Assembly (NCBI GenBank): GCA_963776205.1
Contig: CAVZLR010000004.1
Span: 806,001 to 870,000 of the forward strand
Reading direction: 5' to 3'
Length of the DNA stretch: 64,000 nucleotides
Origin: UBA4459 sp963776205
GTDB lineage: Bacteria > Bacteroidota > Bacteroidia > Bacteroidales > F082
Shown: positions 49,464-58,957 of the stretch, in pieces
Position numbering within the stretch: position 1 is the first letter of the stretch
How the letters are laid out: each line of letters opens with the position of its first letter
Translations under genes and position numbers: made by a program
Notes under the pieces: model-generated
Told to the model about the DNA's origin: nothing
Seen by the model: only the letters and a program-made list of their open reading frames with translations
The model's database searches: none

Positions 49464-49901
49464 ATGAAAAAGATCTATATGATTTCCTGTATTTTATTTG
49501 CTGGTATGTTGATGCAGGCTCAACAAAAAATTTCAGATGTACAATATATGAACCTACATACATACGGTAGTGAATCTGATAGTCTTTATAATGGGCATAA
49601 TTATGAATATTATAATAATATATACAGAAAAGCAAATACATTGAAAGTAACTGGTATGGTGTTTACATTTTTAGGTATAGGTTTTGGAACTACAGGCGCG
49701 ATATTAACAGGTACTGATCTTAACAAAGGAGCACCTATGTTTTTGACCGGGTTTATCATAGCTAATTTTGGAGCCCCACTGTGGATAGCAGGTGGCATGA
49801 AAAGAAAAAATAACAGAAAAGCGATGGAGCAAATTAAAAGAAACCCTAACATTTCTTTCAGAACAACAGAAACTGGTATAGGACTGGTATTGAATCTTTA
49901 A
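49464..49901 (+). CDS. Small membrane protein with signal peptide
   Basis: 145 residues. Signal-like start (MISCILFAGMLMQAQQ), a Tyr/Asn-rich stretch, then two hydrophobic helices (TGMVFTFLGIGFGTTGAILT, PMFLTGFIIANFGAPLWIAG) followed by a basic segment. Unknown family; close behind the previous gene (21 bp). Confidence 0.55.
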   Translation: MKKIYMISCILFAGMLMQAQQKISDVQYMNLHTYGSESDSLYNGHNYEYYNNIYRKANTLKVTGMVFTFLGIGFGTTGAILTGTDLNKGAPMFLTGFIIANFGAPLWIAGGMKRKNNRKAMEQIKRNPNISFRTTETGIGLVLNL

Positions 49902-49980
49902 TTATGATAATAAAATGTTGCAATAAAGAAATAATCAATATTTAAAAACAATAACCCATGTTATGTCTTAAAACTAAATA

Positions 49981-50844
49981 ATGAAAAATCTCGCAATCCT
50001 TTTAGCAGTCATCCTGATATCGACTTCCAGTTACGGAAAAAATAAAATATACACATATACTGACACAACTTTCAATCAAATAGAATTTACTGAAATTACT
50101 TTTAACCTCGATAAAAAAACAAAGGACACCCTTCAAATAGAAGGGCGCTTAAAACAAAAGACATTTATTGATGGGATCCCCTGTTACGGCAGCATAAGCT
50201 TTCACATGGATTGGAAGTTAAAAAACTTCACCCTTGCCAGCGATCATACTTTTGGCAATCACCTTTTTCCTAAAGATACTTACGTTGGAATCTGTATTGA
50301 CAGGTTCTCACTTGAGGCAGGTTATTTCAAAACAATCGGAGGAGATGTAGTAAACATATGTAGATTCAAATCCAATCAAATAATCAATGGTCTTACATGC
50401 GATGGTGAGGAAGTTATATTTACAACAGAATGGAAATTACGTGCTTGTATTTTAAGTGACGATGACACCATTGCAGGAAATCTACTTAAAAAAGGGACTC
50501 TTGTCAAGTTTAACCAAAATGGAGAATTCTGGATTTATTTTTTGTATGATCCAATTATACAAGGCCATTCTTGTTCTGGGACTAATTATAAGTTCTGGAT
50601 GGGAGGAGGTGGTATTTGTTTTTATCCAAATGGGCAATTGAAGTCTTTTAAGCCTACAGAAGACGTTGAAATACAAGGTGTATGGTGCCGATCATCTTCC
50701 ATGACGTGGGGAATATATCTTTATGAAAGCGGGAAGCTAAAAAAATGTTCCTCCGCCAAGGATCAAACAATTGGAGGCATATTCTATAAGAAAAAAAGCA
50801 CCCTAGAATTCGATGAAGACGGAAATGTAATTATCTCAAAGTAA
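49981..50844 (+). CDS. Exported protein with repeated motifs
   Basis: 287 residues after a signal peptide (ILLAVILISTSSYGK). Several units repeat the pattern I-x-G-(I/L)-x-C-x-(G/S) then a short beta stretch and L(R)xCxLxxDxxIxGNxxKKGT (for example IDGIPCYGSISF, INGLTCDGEEVIF, IQGHSCSGTNYKF, IQGVWCRSSSMTW). This resembles MORN-like or antitoxin-component-type beta repeats. Several Cys recur at fixed places. The function is unknown. Confidence 0.55.
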   Translation: MKNLAILLAVILISTSSYGKNKIYTYTDTTFNQIEFTEITFNLDKKTKDTLQIEGRLKQKTFIDGIPCYGSISFHMDWKLKNFTLASDHTFGNHLFPKDTYVGICIDRFSLEAGYFKTIGGDVVNICRFKSNQIINGLTCDGEEVIFTTEWKLRACILSDDDTIAGNLLKKGTLVKFNQNGEFWIYFLYDPIIQGHSCSGTNYKFWMGGGGICFYPNGQLKSFKPTEDVEIQGVWCRSSSMTWGIYLYESGKLKKCSSAKDQTIGGIFYKKKSTLEFDEDGNVIISK

Positions 50845-50948
50845 AATTATTTATTACAATATCTGCTATTTCAAAACAGGAAAATCTTAATATCCATCTT
50901 TTCTTGCCATTGATCTTGTTTATATTTGTTTCCAGCAAATATATTTCT

Positions 50949-52594
50949 ATGAAAAAATATTTATTCAATATAGGGTTTCTGTGTTTGATCTTTTCAGTTG
51001 GATTTAGCCAAACCCCGGAATTCACAAAACAGGATACAATAAGAGGATCGATTACACTGAACGTTCATGGTGGGACTTAACGTATTACCATCTGGAAATT
51101 GATGTTCATCCTGAAGACAGCACACTTATTGGGAAGAACACAGTTTATTACAAAGTTCTTGATTCATATCAGGTCATGCAGATTGATCTGCAACAGCCAA
51201 TGAAAATTACCAAAGTGATGCAGAATAATGAGGAGGTAAAATTTACCCGTGATGGCAATGTGTTTTACCTGCAACTGGAGACTCCACAAAATATTGGCGA
51301 TGTAAATCGTATAATAATTTCTTATGAAGGGAAACCGCGTGTTACTGAGCGGCCACCATGGGATGCAGTTATGACGTGGAGTAAAGATGAGAATGGAAAT
51401 GATTTCATTGCGACATCATGCCAGGGAGAAGGCGCCAGTTTGTGGTGGCCTTGTAAGGACCATATGTATGACGAACCAGATAGTATGCTTATGAGTTTTA
51501 CGGTTCCAAAACATTTAACCGCTGTTGGAAATGGCCGATTAAGAGGAACGGATATCAATAAACGAAAAAAGACTAAAACCTTTCATTGGTTTGTTGCAAA
51601 TCCCATCAATAACTATGGGGTTAACTTAAATGTTGCAGATTACATTAACTTTTTTGAAAAGTATAATGGGGAGAAAGGTTTTTTAGATTGTGATTACTAT
51701 GTACTAAGCTATAACTTAAGCATTGCCATTGAGCATTTTAAACAGGTATTGCTTATGTTGGAAGCGTTTGAGTACTGGTTTGGACCCTACCCTTTTTACG
51801 AAGACAGTTATAAATTGGTGGAAGTTCCATATCCCGGAATGGAGCATCAAAGTTCAGTCACTTACGGCAACGGATATCAAAATGGTTTTATTGGTAGAGG
51901 TGATATCAGTCGTTCAGGTTGGGGTGATAAATTCGATTTCATGATCATTCACGAGTCAGGACACGAATGGTTTGCCAATAGTATAACATACAAGGATATG
52001 GCCGATATGTGGATTCATGAAAGCTTTACTGCTTATTCAGAAAACCTCTATGTCGATTACCATTATGGCAAAGAGGCCAGTAGCGAGTACGTTAGAGGAA
52101 CCAGGTTAAATATTAAGAATGACCGTCCGATCATCGGGTATTACGATGTGAATTATGCTGGTTCAGGAGATATGTATCCAAAAGGTGCTAATATGCTGCA
52201 TACTTTACGTCAGATTGTGGACAATGATTCTGTTTGGAGAAGTTTATTACGCGGTTTAAATAAAGAATTTTACCACCAAACAGTTACTACAGAGCAAATA
52301 GAAAACTATCTGGATGAACGAATAGATGCAAACCTGGTCCCTTTTTTCGATCAGTATTTAAGAGATGTTAGAATCCCTGTATTTGAATATGCTATTCTAG
52401 ATGATCAATTATTATACAAATGGACCAATGTTGTAGATCGTTTTGATATACCCATCTTTGTGTATTTAAACGACGAAAGACAAACCCTTCGGCCAACAAG
52501 TCAATGGTCAAGTGTTAAAATACCTGCTAACATTCATGAAATAATTGTTGATGATAATTTTTATGTAATTCCGTTCAATATTACCCCAAACTAA
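50949..52594 (+). CDS. M1-family metallopeptidase (aminopeptidase N-like), one frameshift
   Basis: About 548 residues. Signal peptide (NIGFLCLIFSVGFSQ), then after a shift near 51055 ERSWWDLTYYHLEIDVHP and the M1 beta domain. The zinc site is HESGHEW (about 51950) with the third ligand Glu in MWIHESFTAYSEN; substrate motif GMEHQSS replaces the usual GAMEN, as in some Bacteroidetes members. Secreted; it would remove N-terminal residues from peptides. It is shorter than classical aminopeptidase N (no ERAP C-terminal domain). Confidence 0.85.
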
Positions 52595-52694
52595 GTTTTT
52601 TTTGTAATTTATTAACTTTCTTTTTATTTTCTTAACATAGATAATGTTGTAAATTTATGGTTAGTTAATAAGTATAAACCTAAGCGAAATCATC

Positions 52695-54185
52695 ATGAAA
52701 AAGTCTTTATTCACTTTATCACTATTTCTTATTACTTTTTGTTTTGCACATAGCGTTATTGCACAAGAATTTGTTATCAATGAAAAGATTACAGAAGGTC
52801 ACAATCAAAAAAAGGAATTAAAAAACCTAACTCTAACTGCAGAAACGGTTCTAGATTCTATTGTTTACTATAGTTATGATTCGGAAGGAGATTCTGTAAG
52901 ACTGCTAAAGAAAATTTATGATATAGATGAATCTGGAGTTTTTGAAACCAGATACGAATTTGTCTGGGTAGATGATCAATGGATTTACTCAATTAAACAA
53001 GAGATTACTCTTAATGATTCGGAGCAGCTTGTTTTATCAGAATATTTCAACTGGGACACTAATCTATCTGAGTGGATCAATGATAAAAAAACGACCATAA
53101 CTTATGATGAGAATGGTTATGATAATCTGTATACCTCCTTGCGGTGGAATGTAGAGTTAGACAGATGGGATAATTATTATAAAGATGACAGCGATTATGA
53201 TGCTAATGGGAATTTGGAACTCTATATCGAGTGGCTTGGAAATGAACAGAACGAATGGGAATACTATTATAAAGAAGTAAACACTTACAATACAGATAAT
53301 AGCTTAAATGATTCATATATTGCATTCTGGAATACTGATAATGAAGAATGGGAAAATTATCATAAAGAAGAATTTTATTACCACGAATCTGGATTGACTA
53401 ACTATCGGCTCTACTATATATGGACGATGGGTGATTGGGGATTGAGACTTAAAACAGATTACGCTTATACTGGAACAGAACAATATGAATCATTGACAAC
53501 CTATCAAAGAGTAGAAAATGAATGGGTTCTTTTTGCTCAAAGAAACTTTACTTATGATGATAGCGATAATCCTATCCTTGTTAAAGATTTGAAATGGATT
53601 AATGAAGCCTGGGAGAATGATCAAAAAACTGAATTAGAATACGATCAGAATAATTACCGTACATTTTATTTGTTGTCTGTTTGGGACGAAATTAGCGAAA
53701 CTTGGATATATCAATTCAAATACGAAGACCTTTACGATGAAATGGGCAATAGATTAATGGCTTCTAGTTACAATTGGTCTTTGAATGAGATGCAGTGGAT
53801 TGGGACTTATTTTAATGAATATTTTTATAGTGGTGATTTCAAACGTTTAATTGAAATTTATTATGAATGGGATGAAGTTAATGGAGACTGGTATCTTGAC
53901 GAAAAGGGATTTTATTATAGATCAATTGTATTGCAGTCACCTGAATTGATTGCCCATAGCATTAGTGCATATCCAAACCCCGTCAAAGATATTTTAACTA
54001 TAAAATTAATCGATGGAGAATACGCTAACGGTGTCATTATTTCATTAACCGGCCAGCAAATTGAACAGTTTAAACTGCTGGATAATGAAACTCGGATAAA
54101 TTTGGAAGACTATCCTGTAGGGATTTACTTTTTACGGCTGAAAGCTGGAAACAAAGTTATTTCAAAGAAGATCATTAAACAGTAG
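52695..54185 (+). CDS. T9SS-secreted repeat protein
   Basis: 496 residues: signal peptide (LFLITFCFAHSVIAQ), then about eight Trp/Tyr-rich repeats of roughly 40 residues with core W-x(4-6)-W-x-(N)-x2-K-x2-(x)Y-x-Y-(D/N)-x-(N/D)-G-(N/x) (for example YDENGYDNLYTSLRWN, YDANGNLELYIEWLGN, YDDSDNPILVKDLKW). The last 75 residues are a type A T9SS sorting domain (ISAYPNPVKDILTIKLIDGE, GIYFLRLKAGNKVISKKIIK). The repeats resemble YD/RHS-like or DUF3836-like beta units. Surface or extracellular; role unknown. The frame is intact. Confidence 0.7.
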   Translation: MKKSLFTLSLFLITFCFAHSVIAQEFVINEKITEGHNQKKELKNLTLTAETVLDSIVYYSYDSEGDSVRLLKKIYDIDESGVFETRYEFVWVDDQWIYSIKQEITLNDSEQLVLSEYFNWDTNLSEWINDKKTTITYDENGYDNLYTSLRWNVELDRWDNYYKDDSDYDANGNLELYIEWLGNEQNEWEYYYKEVNTYNTDNSLNDSYIAFWNTDNEEWENYHKEEFYYHESGLTNYRLYYIWTMGDWGLRLKTDYAYTGTEQYESLTTYQRVENEWVLFAQRNFTYDDSDNPILVKDLKWINEAWENDQKTELEYDQNNYRTFYLLSVWDEISETWIYQFKYEDLYDEMGNRLMASSYNWSLNEMQWIGTYFNEYFYSGDFKRLIEIYYEWDEVNGDWYLDEKGFYYRSIVLQSPELIAHSISAYPNPVKDILTIKLIDGEYANGVIISLTGQQIEQFKLLDNETRINLEDYPVGIYFLRLKAGNKVISKKIIKQ

Positions 54186-54197
54186 TTAGCTGCAAAG

Positions 54198-55989
54198 TTA
54201 CATGCGCTCTGGAACTTCAATCCCAAGCAATCCCATAGCTGATTTGATCACTTCACCGATAAAATTTGATAATTCTAAGCGGAGATTTCTTATTTCGTGA
54301 TTTTCTTCTTTTAAGATCGGAGATTCATGATAAAACTGGTTGAATTCCTTGGCTAATTCGTATACGTAATTAGCTATTTGAGCAGGGCTCATGCTTTCTG
54401 CTGCATATTGAACGATTTGTGGATATTCATACAGCAAACGAATCAGAGATCTTTCTTTGTCAGAAACCGGACAATCAAAAGAAATATTTTTATCTGTTTT
54501 TATACCGGTTTCCTTTGCCTTACGAAGTATGGATTGAATTCTTGCATATGAATACTGTATAAAAGGGCCAGTATTTCCATTAAAATCAATTGATTCTTCA
54601 GGGTTAAAAGTCATCGTTTTTTTGGGATCAACTTTCAATATGAAGTATTTCAAAGCACCCAAACTCAATACCTGGTACAAGCGATTAGATTCTTCAGGGG
54701 TAAAATCGTCAAATTTTCCTAATTCTTCACTGGTTCGTTTGGCTGTATCATACATTTCATCCATCAGGTCATCAGCATCCACTACTTTTCCTTCCCTCGA
54801 TTTCATTTTACCGTGCGGCAGTTCAACCATGCCATAACTCAAGTGGAATATATGTTCTGCCCAGTTTCTACCCAATTTCTTTAAAATCAACTTCAATACA
54901 TCAAAATGATAAATCTGCTCATTACCCACCACATATACCAACTTTGAAGGATCAAAGTCATCATGCCGCAACTGGGCGGTTCCCAAATCCTGGGTCATAT
55001 ACACCGAAGTTCCATCAGCCCTGAGCAATAATTTCTCATCCAGTCCTTCATCTGTTAAATCGCACCAGACAGATCCATCAGGTTTCTGATACAGCACGCC
55101 TTTTTCCAAGCCTTCCTTTACCAACTTTTTTCCCAACAAATAGGTTTCCGATTCATAATACACCTTGTCAAAATCAACACCCATCCGGTTATATGTTGTA
55201 TCAAACCCACTATACACCCAGGCATTCATTTTTTCCCAAAGCTGTTTGATCTCAGGGTCATCCTGCTCCCACTTTTTGAGCATTTCTTTAGCTTCAAGTA
55301 ATAAGGGTGCATTATTTTCAGCAGCTTCTTTATCAACTCCTTTTGCAATCATATCAGCCACTTCAGCCCTCAGCTTTTGATCGAATTTTACATAATATTC
55401 ACCAACAAGCTTATCACCCTTCATGCTTTCAGATGCTGGAGTTTTACCCATTCCCCATTTCTGCCATGCTAACATAGATTTGCAAATATGAATCCCCCGG
55501 TCGTTGATCAGGTTAACTTTAACAACATCTTGTCCCGAGGCTTTAAAAATTTCTGACACAGACCATCCTAAGAGGTTATTTCTTATATGACCCAGATGTA
55601 AGGGTTTATTTGTATTGGGTGCTGAATATTCAACTACGACAGGATTTACGGCTGATTTCCCGATGCATATCCGTAATCTGACTATTCTGTTTAGCTGTAT
55701 TCAAAAAATCAATCCAGAATTGTAACGAAATTGAAAGGTTTAAAAAGCCTTTGATAACAGAAAACCCATCTACTTCATCCAAATTCGCCACAAACCATTC
55801 TCCTAACTCAATAGCAGTTTGCTCTGGTGATTTCCGCGAAATGGGCAATAGAGGAAAAACAACAATCGTAAAATCTCCTTCAAATTCAGACCTGGTTTTT
55901 TGCACCTGTATTTGCTTTTCTTTTAAAGTTACCTGGTACAAATCTTTGCCGGCTTGTTGTAAAGAAGTTTCTAATTTCTGTTCTATCAT
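54198..55989 (-). CDS. argS: Arginyl-tRNA synthetase, one frameshift
   Basis: About 596 residues. N-terminal additional domain (FEGDFTIVVFPLLPISRKSP), then the class I signature SAPNTNKPLHLGHIRNNLLG in a second frame, and C-terminal anticodon-binding domain (IQYSYARIQSILRKA). The break near 55655 follows ITDMHREI; the other frame gives GKSAVNPVVVEYSAPN at once. The KMSK equivalent reads GKMKSREGKVV. It charges tRNA-Arg, one of which is at 4775. It converges on the T9SS protein gene. Confidence 0.94.
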
Positions 55990-56008
55990 GTTGTTATAGT
56001 TGGTAGCG

Positions 56009-56016
56009 CAAAATTA
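56009..56016 (-). promoter_or_regulatory. -7 box of argS
   Basis: TAATTTTG on the - strand, 19 nt before the argS start. Confidence 0.65.
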
Positions 56017-56104
56017 TAAAAACATAGATATGTACCCTACATTTAAATTGTCTTTAAATAAGCTTATTGTTAATAATTTCACACGACTAAACAAGTAAAA
56101 TTGA

Positions 56105-56112
56105 TACCTTTG
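56105..56112 (+). promoter_or_regulatory. -7 box of the cpgS-like gene
   Basis: TACCTTTG, 49 nt upstream of the ATG at 56162. Confidence 0.6.
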
Positions 56113-56161
56113 TAGCCATTAATATTAAATCAATATAATAACATCTAAATAGAGAGTTCAT

Positions 56162-57499
56162 ATGAAAAAAAATGTGATCATTATTGGAGCTGCCGGAAGA
56201 GATTTCCACAACTTCAATACGTATTTTCGAGGAAATGAAGACTATAATGTAGTTGCTTTCACAGCTGCTCAGATTCCTGATATTGATGGAAGAAAATACC
56301 CATCGGTGCTGGCAGGTGATTTATATCCGGATGGCATTCCCATTTATGATGAATCAGAGCTTGTAAAACTTATCAAAGATTTACATGTTGATGATTGCGT
56401 ATTCGCTTATAGCGACGTAACTTATAACCGGGTTATGGGTGTTAGCGCCATTGTAAATGCAGCAGGAGCTAATTTTGTTTTATTGGGACCTAAGGATACG
56501 ATGATCAAAAGTACCAAACCTGTTATTGCAGTTGGAGCTGTCAGGACAGGTTGTGGTAAAAGTCAGACTTCAAGAAAAGTGATTGAGTATTTAATGGAAA
56601 AAGGACTTAAAGTTGTTGCTATCAGGCACCCTATGCCTTATGGCGATTTGGCCCGCCAGGCAGTACAACGTTTTGCCACTGTTGAGGATCTTGCCAAACA
56701 TGAGTGTACTATTGAAGAAATGGAAGAATACGAACCTCATGTGGTACGCGGCAATGTGATTTATGCGGGTGTTGACTACGAAGCCATTGTGCGTGCTGCT
56801 GAAGAAGATCCTGATGGTTGTGACGTAATTTTATGGGATGGTGGAAATAATGACTTTCCATTTTACAAACCAGATTTGAATATGACAGTTGTTGACCCGC
56901 ATCGTCCGGGACATGAACTGCAGTATTATCCTGGTGAAGTTACACTTCGTATGGCAGATGTGGCTATTATCAATAAAATGGACAGTGCTGCTCCTGAAGC
57001 CATTCAAACCGTTCGTGAAAATATTGCCAAAGTAGCACCAAATGCAATTGTAGTTGATGGCGCTTCTCCAATAGCAGTTGATGACCCGTCAGTTATAAAA
57101 GGAAAAAGAGTATTGGTTGTGGAAGATGGTCCAACTTTAACACATGGTGAAATGAAACTGGGTGCAGGAACAGTAGCTGCAAAAAAATATGGTGCTGCTG
57201 AACTTATTGATCCAAGACCATTTGCAGTTGGAAAACTTGCAGAAACTTTTGAAATTTATCCGAACATCGGCACTTTACTTCCCGCAATGGGATACAGCGA
57301 ACAGCAACTCAAAGATTTGGAGACGACGATCAATAATGTGGATTGTGATGCAGTTGTAATTGGAACACCTATAGATTTAAACAGGATTGTAAAGATCAAT
57401 AAACCAAACACACGTGTTTATTATGATTTACAGGAGATTGGGTATCCAACATTAGAAGAAATCCTTGTTGATTTCGTTAAAGAGAAAAACCTAGTGTAA
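56162..57499 (+). CDS. Cyclic 2,3-diphosphoglycerate synthase-like GTPase
   Basis: 445 residues, intact. Rossmann-like start (KNVIIIGAAGRDFHNFNTYF), a P-loop (GAVRTGCGKSQTSRKVIEYL), IRHPMPYGDLARQAVQRFAT, LWDGGNNDFPFYKPDLNMTV and ADVAIINKMDSA. This matches the family annotated after the methanogen enzyme that cyclises 2,3-diphosphoglycerate, but bacterial members are widespread and their real product is unproven; a GTPase or metal/cofactor role is equally possible. Single-gene unit with its own promoter box and terminator. Confidence 0.8.
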   Translation: MKKNVIIIGAAGRDFHNFNTYFRGNEDYNVVAFTAAQIPDIDGRKYPSVLAGDLYPDGIPIYDESELVKLIKDLHVDDCVFAYSDVTYNRVMGVSAIVNAAGANFVLLGPKDTMIKSTKPVIAVGAVRTGCGKSQTSRKVIEYLMEKGLKVVAIRHPMPYGDLARQAVQRFATVEDLAKHECTIEEMEEYEPHVVRGNVIYAGVDYEAIVRAAEEDPDGCDVILWDGGNNDFPFYKPDLNMTVVDPHRPGHELQYYPGEVTLRMADVAIINKMDSAAPEAIQTVRENIAKVAPNAIVVDGASPIAVDDPSVIKGKRVLVVEDGPTLTHGEMKLGAGTVAAKKYGAAELIDPRPFAVGKLAETFEIYPNIGTLLPAMGYSEQQLKDLETTINNVDCDAVVIGTPIDLNRIVKINKPNTRVYYDLQEIGYPTLEEILVDFVKEKNLV

Positions 57500-57522
57500 T
57501 ACTACACTAATTGTTATTTTAG

Positions 57523-57553
57523 AAGCCTCTCAGAAATGGGAGGCTTTTTTTTT
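57523..57553 (+). terminator. Terminator after the cpgS-like gene
   Basis: AAGCCTCTC (57523-57531) pairs with GGGAGGCTT (57538-57546), one T-G pair, followed by a T-run to 57553. Confidence 0.9.
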
Positions 57554-57573
57554 GAGTGGCAAATGGGGCTCTT

Positions 57574-57648
57574 CCGCAGGAATGCCTTTGGCAGAACCAC
57601 GACCCTCAGCTTGGGAAGCTGATGCTCTACCAACTGAGCTACTGCCGC
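57574..57648 (-). tRNA. tRNA-Gly (anticodon CCC) with an abnormal T arm
   Basis: The 5' two-thirds are normal: GCGGCAG acceptor strand (from 57648), D arm GCTCAGTTGGTAGAGC, anticodon stem TCAGC/GCTGA with loop TTCCCAA (CCC). After GGGTCGTGGTTC the sequence departs: TGCCAAAGGCA, a small inverted repeat, replaces the expected T-loop, and the 3' strand reads CTGCGGAA instead of CTGCCGC. I cannot fold a standard T arm and acceptor. The 3' boundary is therefore a guess. It may be a pseudogene, a tRNA changed at its 3' end, or an assembly error. Confidence 0.5.
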
Positions 57649-57772
57649 AAATCCTTCAACGAAATTAATGAAATTCCATATTATTTTTATGTTCAGCAGA
57701 AAAACAAACGAGGTTTATTAACATAAATAATAAGCATTGTCAATAACTTAACTTTTATATCAATTTAGGACC

Positions 57773-57857
57773 TATATTTGTCCTCCGAACATTAATACTT
57801 GCAAAAGTTCGGAAAAAATAAGAATCAAAGATCAGACGGCACAGCCCGTCTTTTTTT
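57773..57857 (+). promoter_or_regulatory. carA promoter and hairpin leader (candidate attenuator)
   Basis: -7 box TATATTTG (57773-57780), then TCCT and hairpin CCGAAC/GTTCGG (57785-57790, 57807-57812), an A-rich linker, and a terminator AGACGG/CCGTCT (57834-57839, 57846-57851) with seven T, ending 14 nt before carA. A strong terminator just ahead of the start codon points to regulated read-through. The pyrB leader has the same order of parts. Confidence 0.65.
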
Positions 57858-57871
57858 ATACCCAACAGCTA

Positions 57872-58957
57872 ATGAGTTTACAACAATACAGAAATGCAAA
57901 ACTAATACTGGAAGACGGCTCAGAATTCACAGGTTATTCATTTGGATATGAGAAATCTGTTGCCGGTGAAATTGTCTTCAACACCGCCATGACAGGTTAT
58001 CCTGAAAGTCTTACTGACCCCTCCTATCGCGGACAAATCCTTGTCCTTACCTATCCATTGGTTGGTAATTATGGTGTACCCGGAAAATCATTAGTCGATG
58101 ATATGCTTGAGCATTTTGAGTCAGAAAACATTCATACCACAGCCCTCATCATTTCTGATTACTCTTCAACTTACAACCATTGGAACGCTTCAAAAAGTTT
58201 GGGCGATTGGCTAAAAGAGGAAAATATTCCGGGTATATTTGGAATAGACACCCGCAAACTAACAAAGATTATACGTGAAAAAGGTGCCATGCTGGCCAAA
58301 ATTATATTTGATGAAAATATTCCCTTTTATGATCCCAATAAAATCAACCTGGTTGATGAAGTAAGTATAAAAGAGAAGAAGATATATGGCAATGGAAAAC
58401 TTAAAGTACTACTTATTGATTGCGGCGTAAAGAGTAACATTATCAGGTATTTATTGCGTTTTGACACAACTGTAATTCGTGTACCCTGGGATTATGATTA
58501 TTCCAAAGAAGATTATGATGGATTATTCATTTCAAACGGTCCAGGCGACCCGACCATGTGCAAACCAACTATTAAGCATTTGAAAATTTCAATAAAGAAG
58601 GGCCAACCAATATTCGGAATCTGTCTAGGGCATCAGTTGACGGCTCTGGCTGCAGGAGCAAAAACCTATAAATTAAAGTTCGGTCACCGCAGCCACAACC
58701 AACCTGTTCTGGAAGTGGGTACAAACAAAGCTTATTTAAGTTCGCAGAATCACGGTTTCGCAGTTGACAATGAAAGCATTCCCGAGTCATGGCTAATTTA
58801 CTTTCAGAACTTGAATGATGGAAGTAATGAAGGTTTAAAACATACATCAAAACCAATATTCACAACACAATTCCACCCAGAAGCATCAAGTGGCCCTACT
58901 GACACGGCTTTTTTATTTGGTGATTTTATAAAAGCAATTGAAGCATGGAAAAAATAA
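57872..58957 (+). CDS. carA: Carbamoyl-phosphate synthase small subunit
   Basis: 361 residues, intact and of normal length. N-terminal CPSase domain (LILEDGSEFTGYSFGYEKSV, NTAMTGYPESLTDPSYRGQI) and class I glutamine amidotransferase domain with Cys251 in FGICLGHQLTALAAG and the His-Glu pair in TTQFHPEASSGP. It releases ammonia from glutamine for CarB, the first step to UMP and arginine. It overlaps carB by 13 bp. Confidence 0.96.
   Translation: MSLQQYRNAKLILEDGSEFTGYSFGYEKSVAGEIVFNTAMTGYPESLTDPSYRGQILVLTYPLVGNYGVPGKSLVDDMLEHFESENIHTTALIISDYSSTYNHWNASKSLGDWLKEENIPGIFGIDTRKLTKIIREKGAMLAKIIFDENIPFYDPNKINLVDEVSIKEKKIYGNGKLKVLLIDCGVKSNIIRYLLRFDTTVIRVPWDYDYSKEDYDGLFISNGPGDPTMCKPTIKHLKISIKKGQPIFGICLGHQLTALAAGAKTYKLKFGHRSHNQPVLEVGTNKAYLSSQNHGFAVDNESIPESWLIYFQNLNDGSNEGLKHTSKPIFTTQFHPEASSGPTDTAFLFGDFIKAIEAWKK

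Noticed and set aside
56162..57499. Archaeal transfer of a thermoprotectant (cyclic 2,3-diphosphoglycerate) gene
   Set aside because: The family is broadly present in bacteria and base composition here matches the neighbours, so neither transfer nor that product can be claimed.
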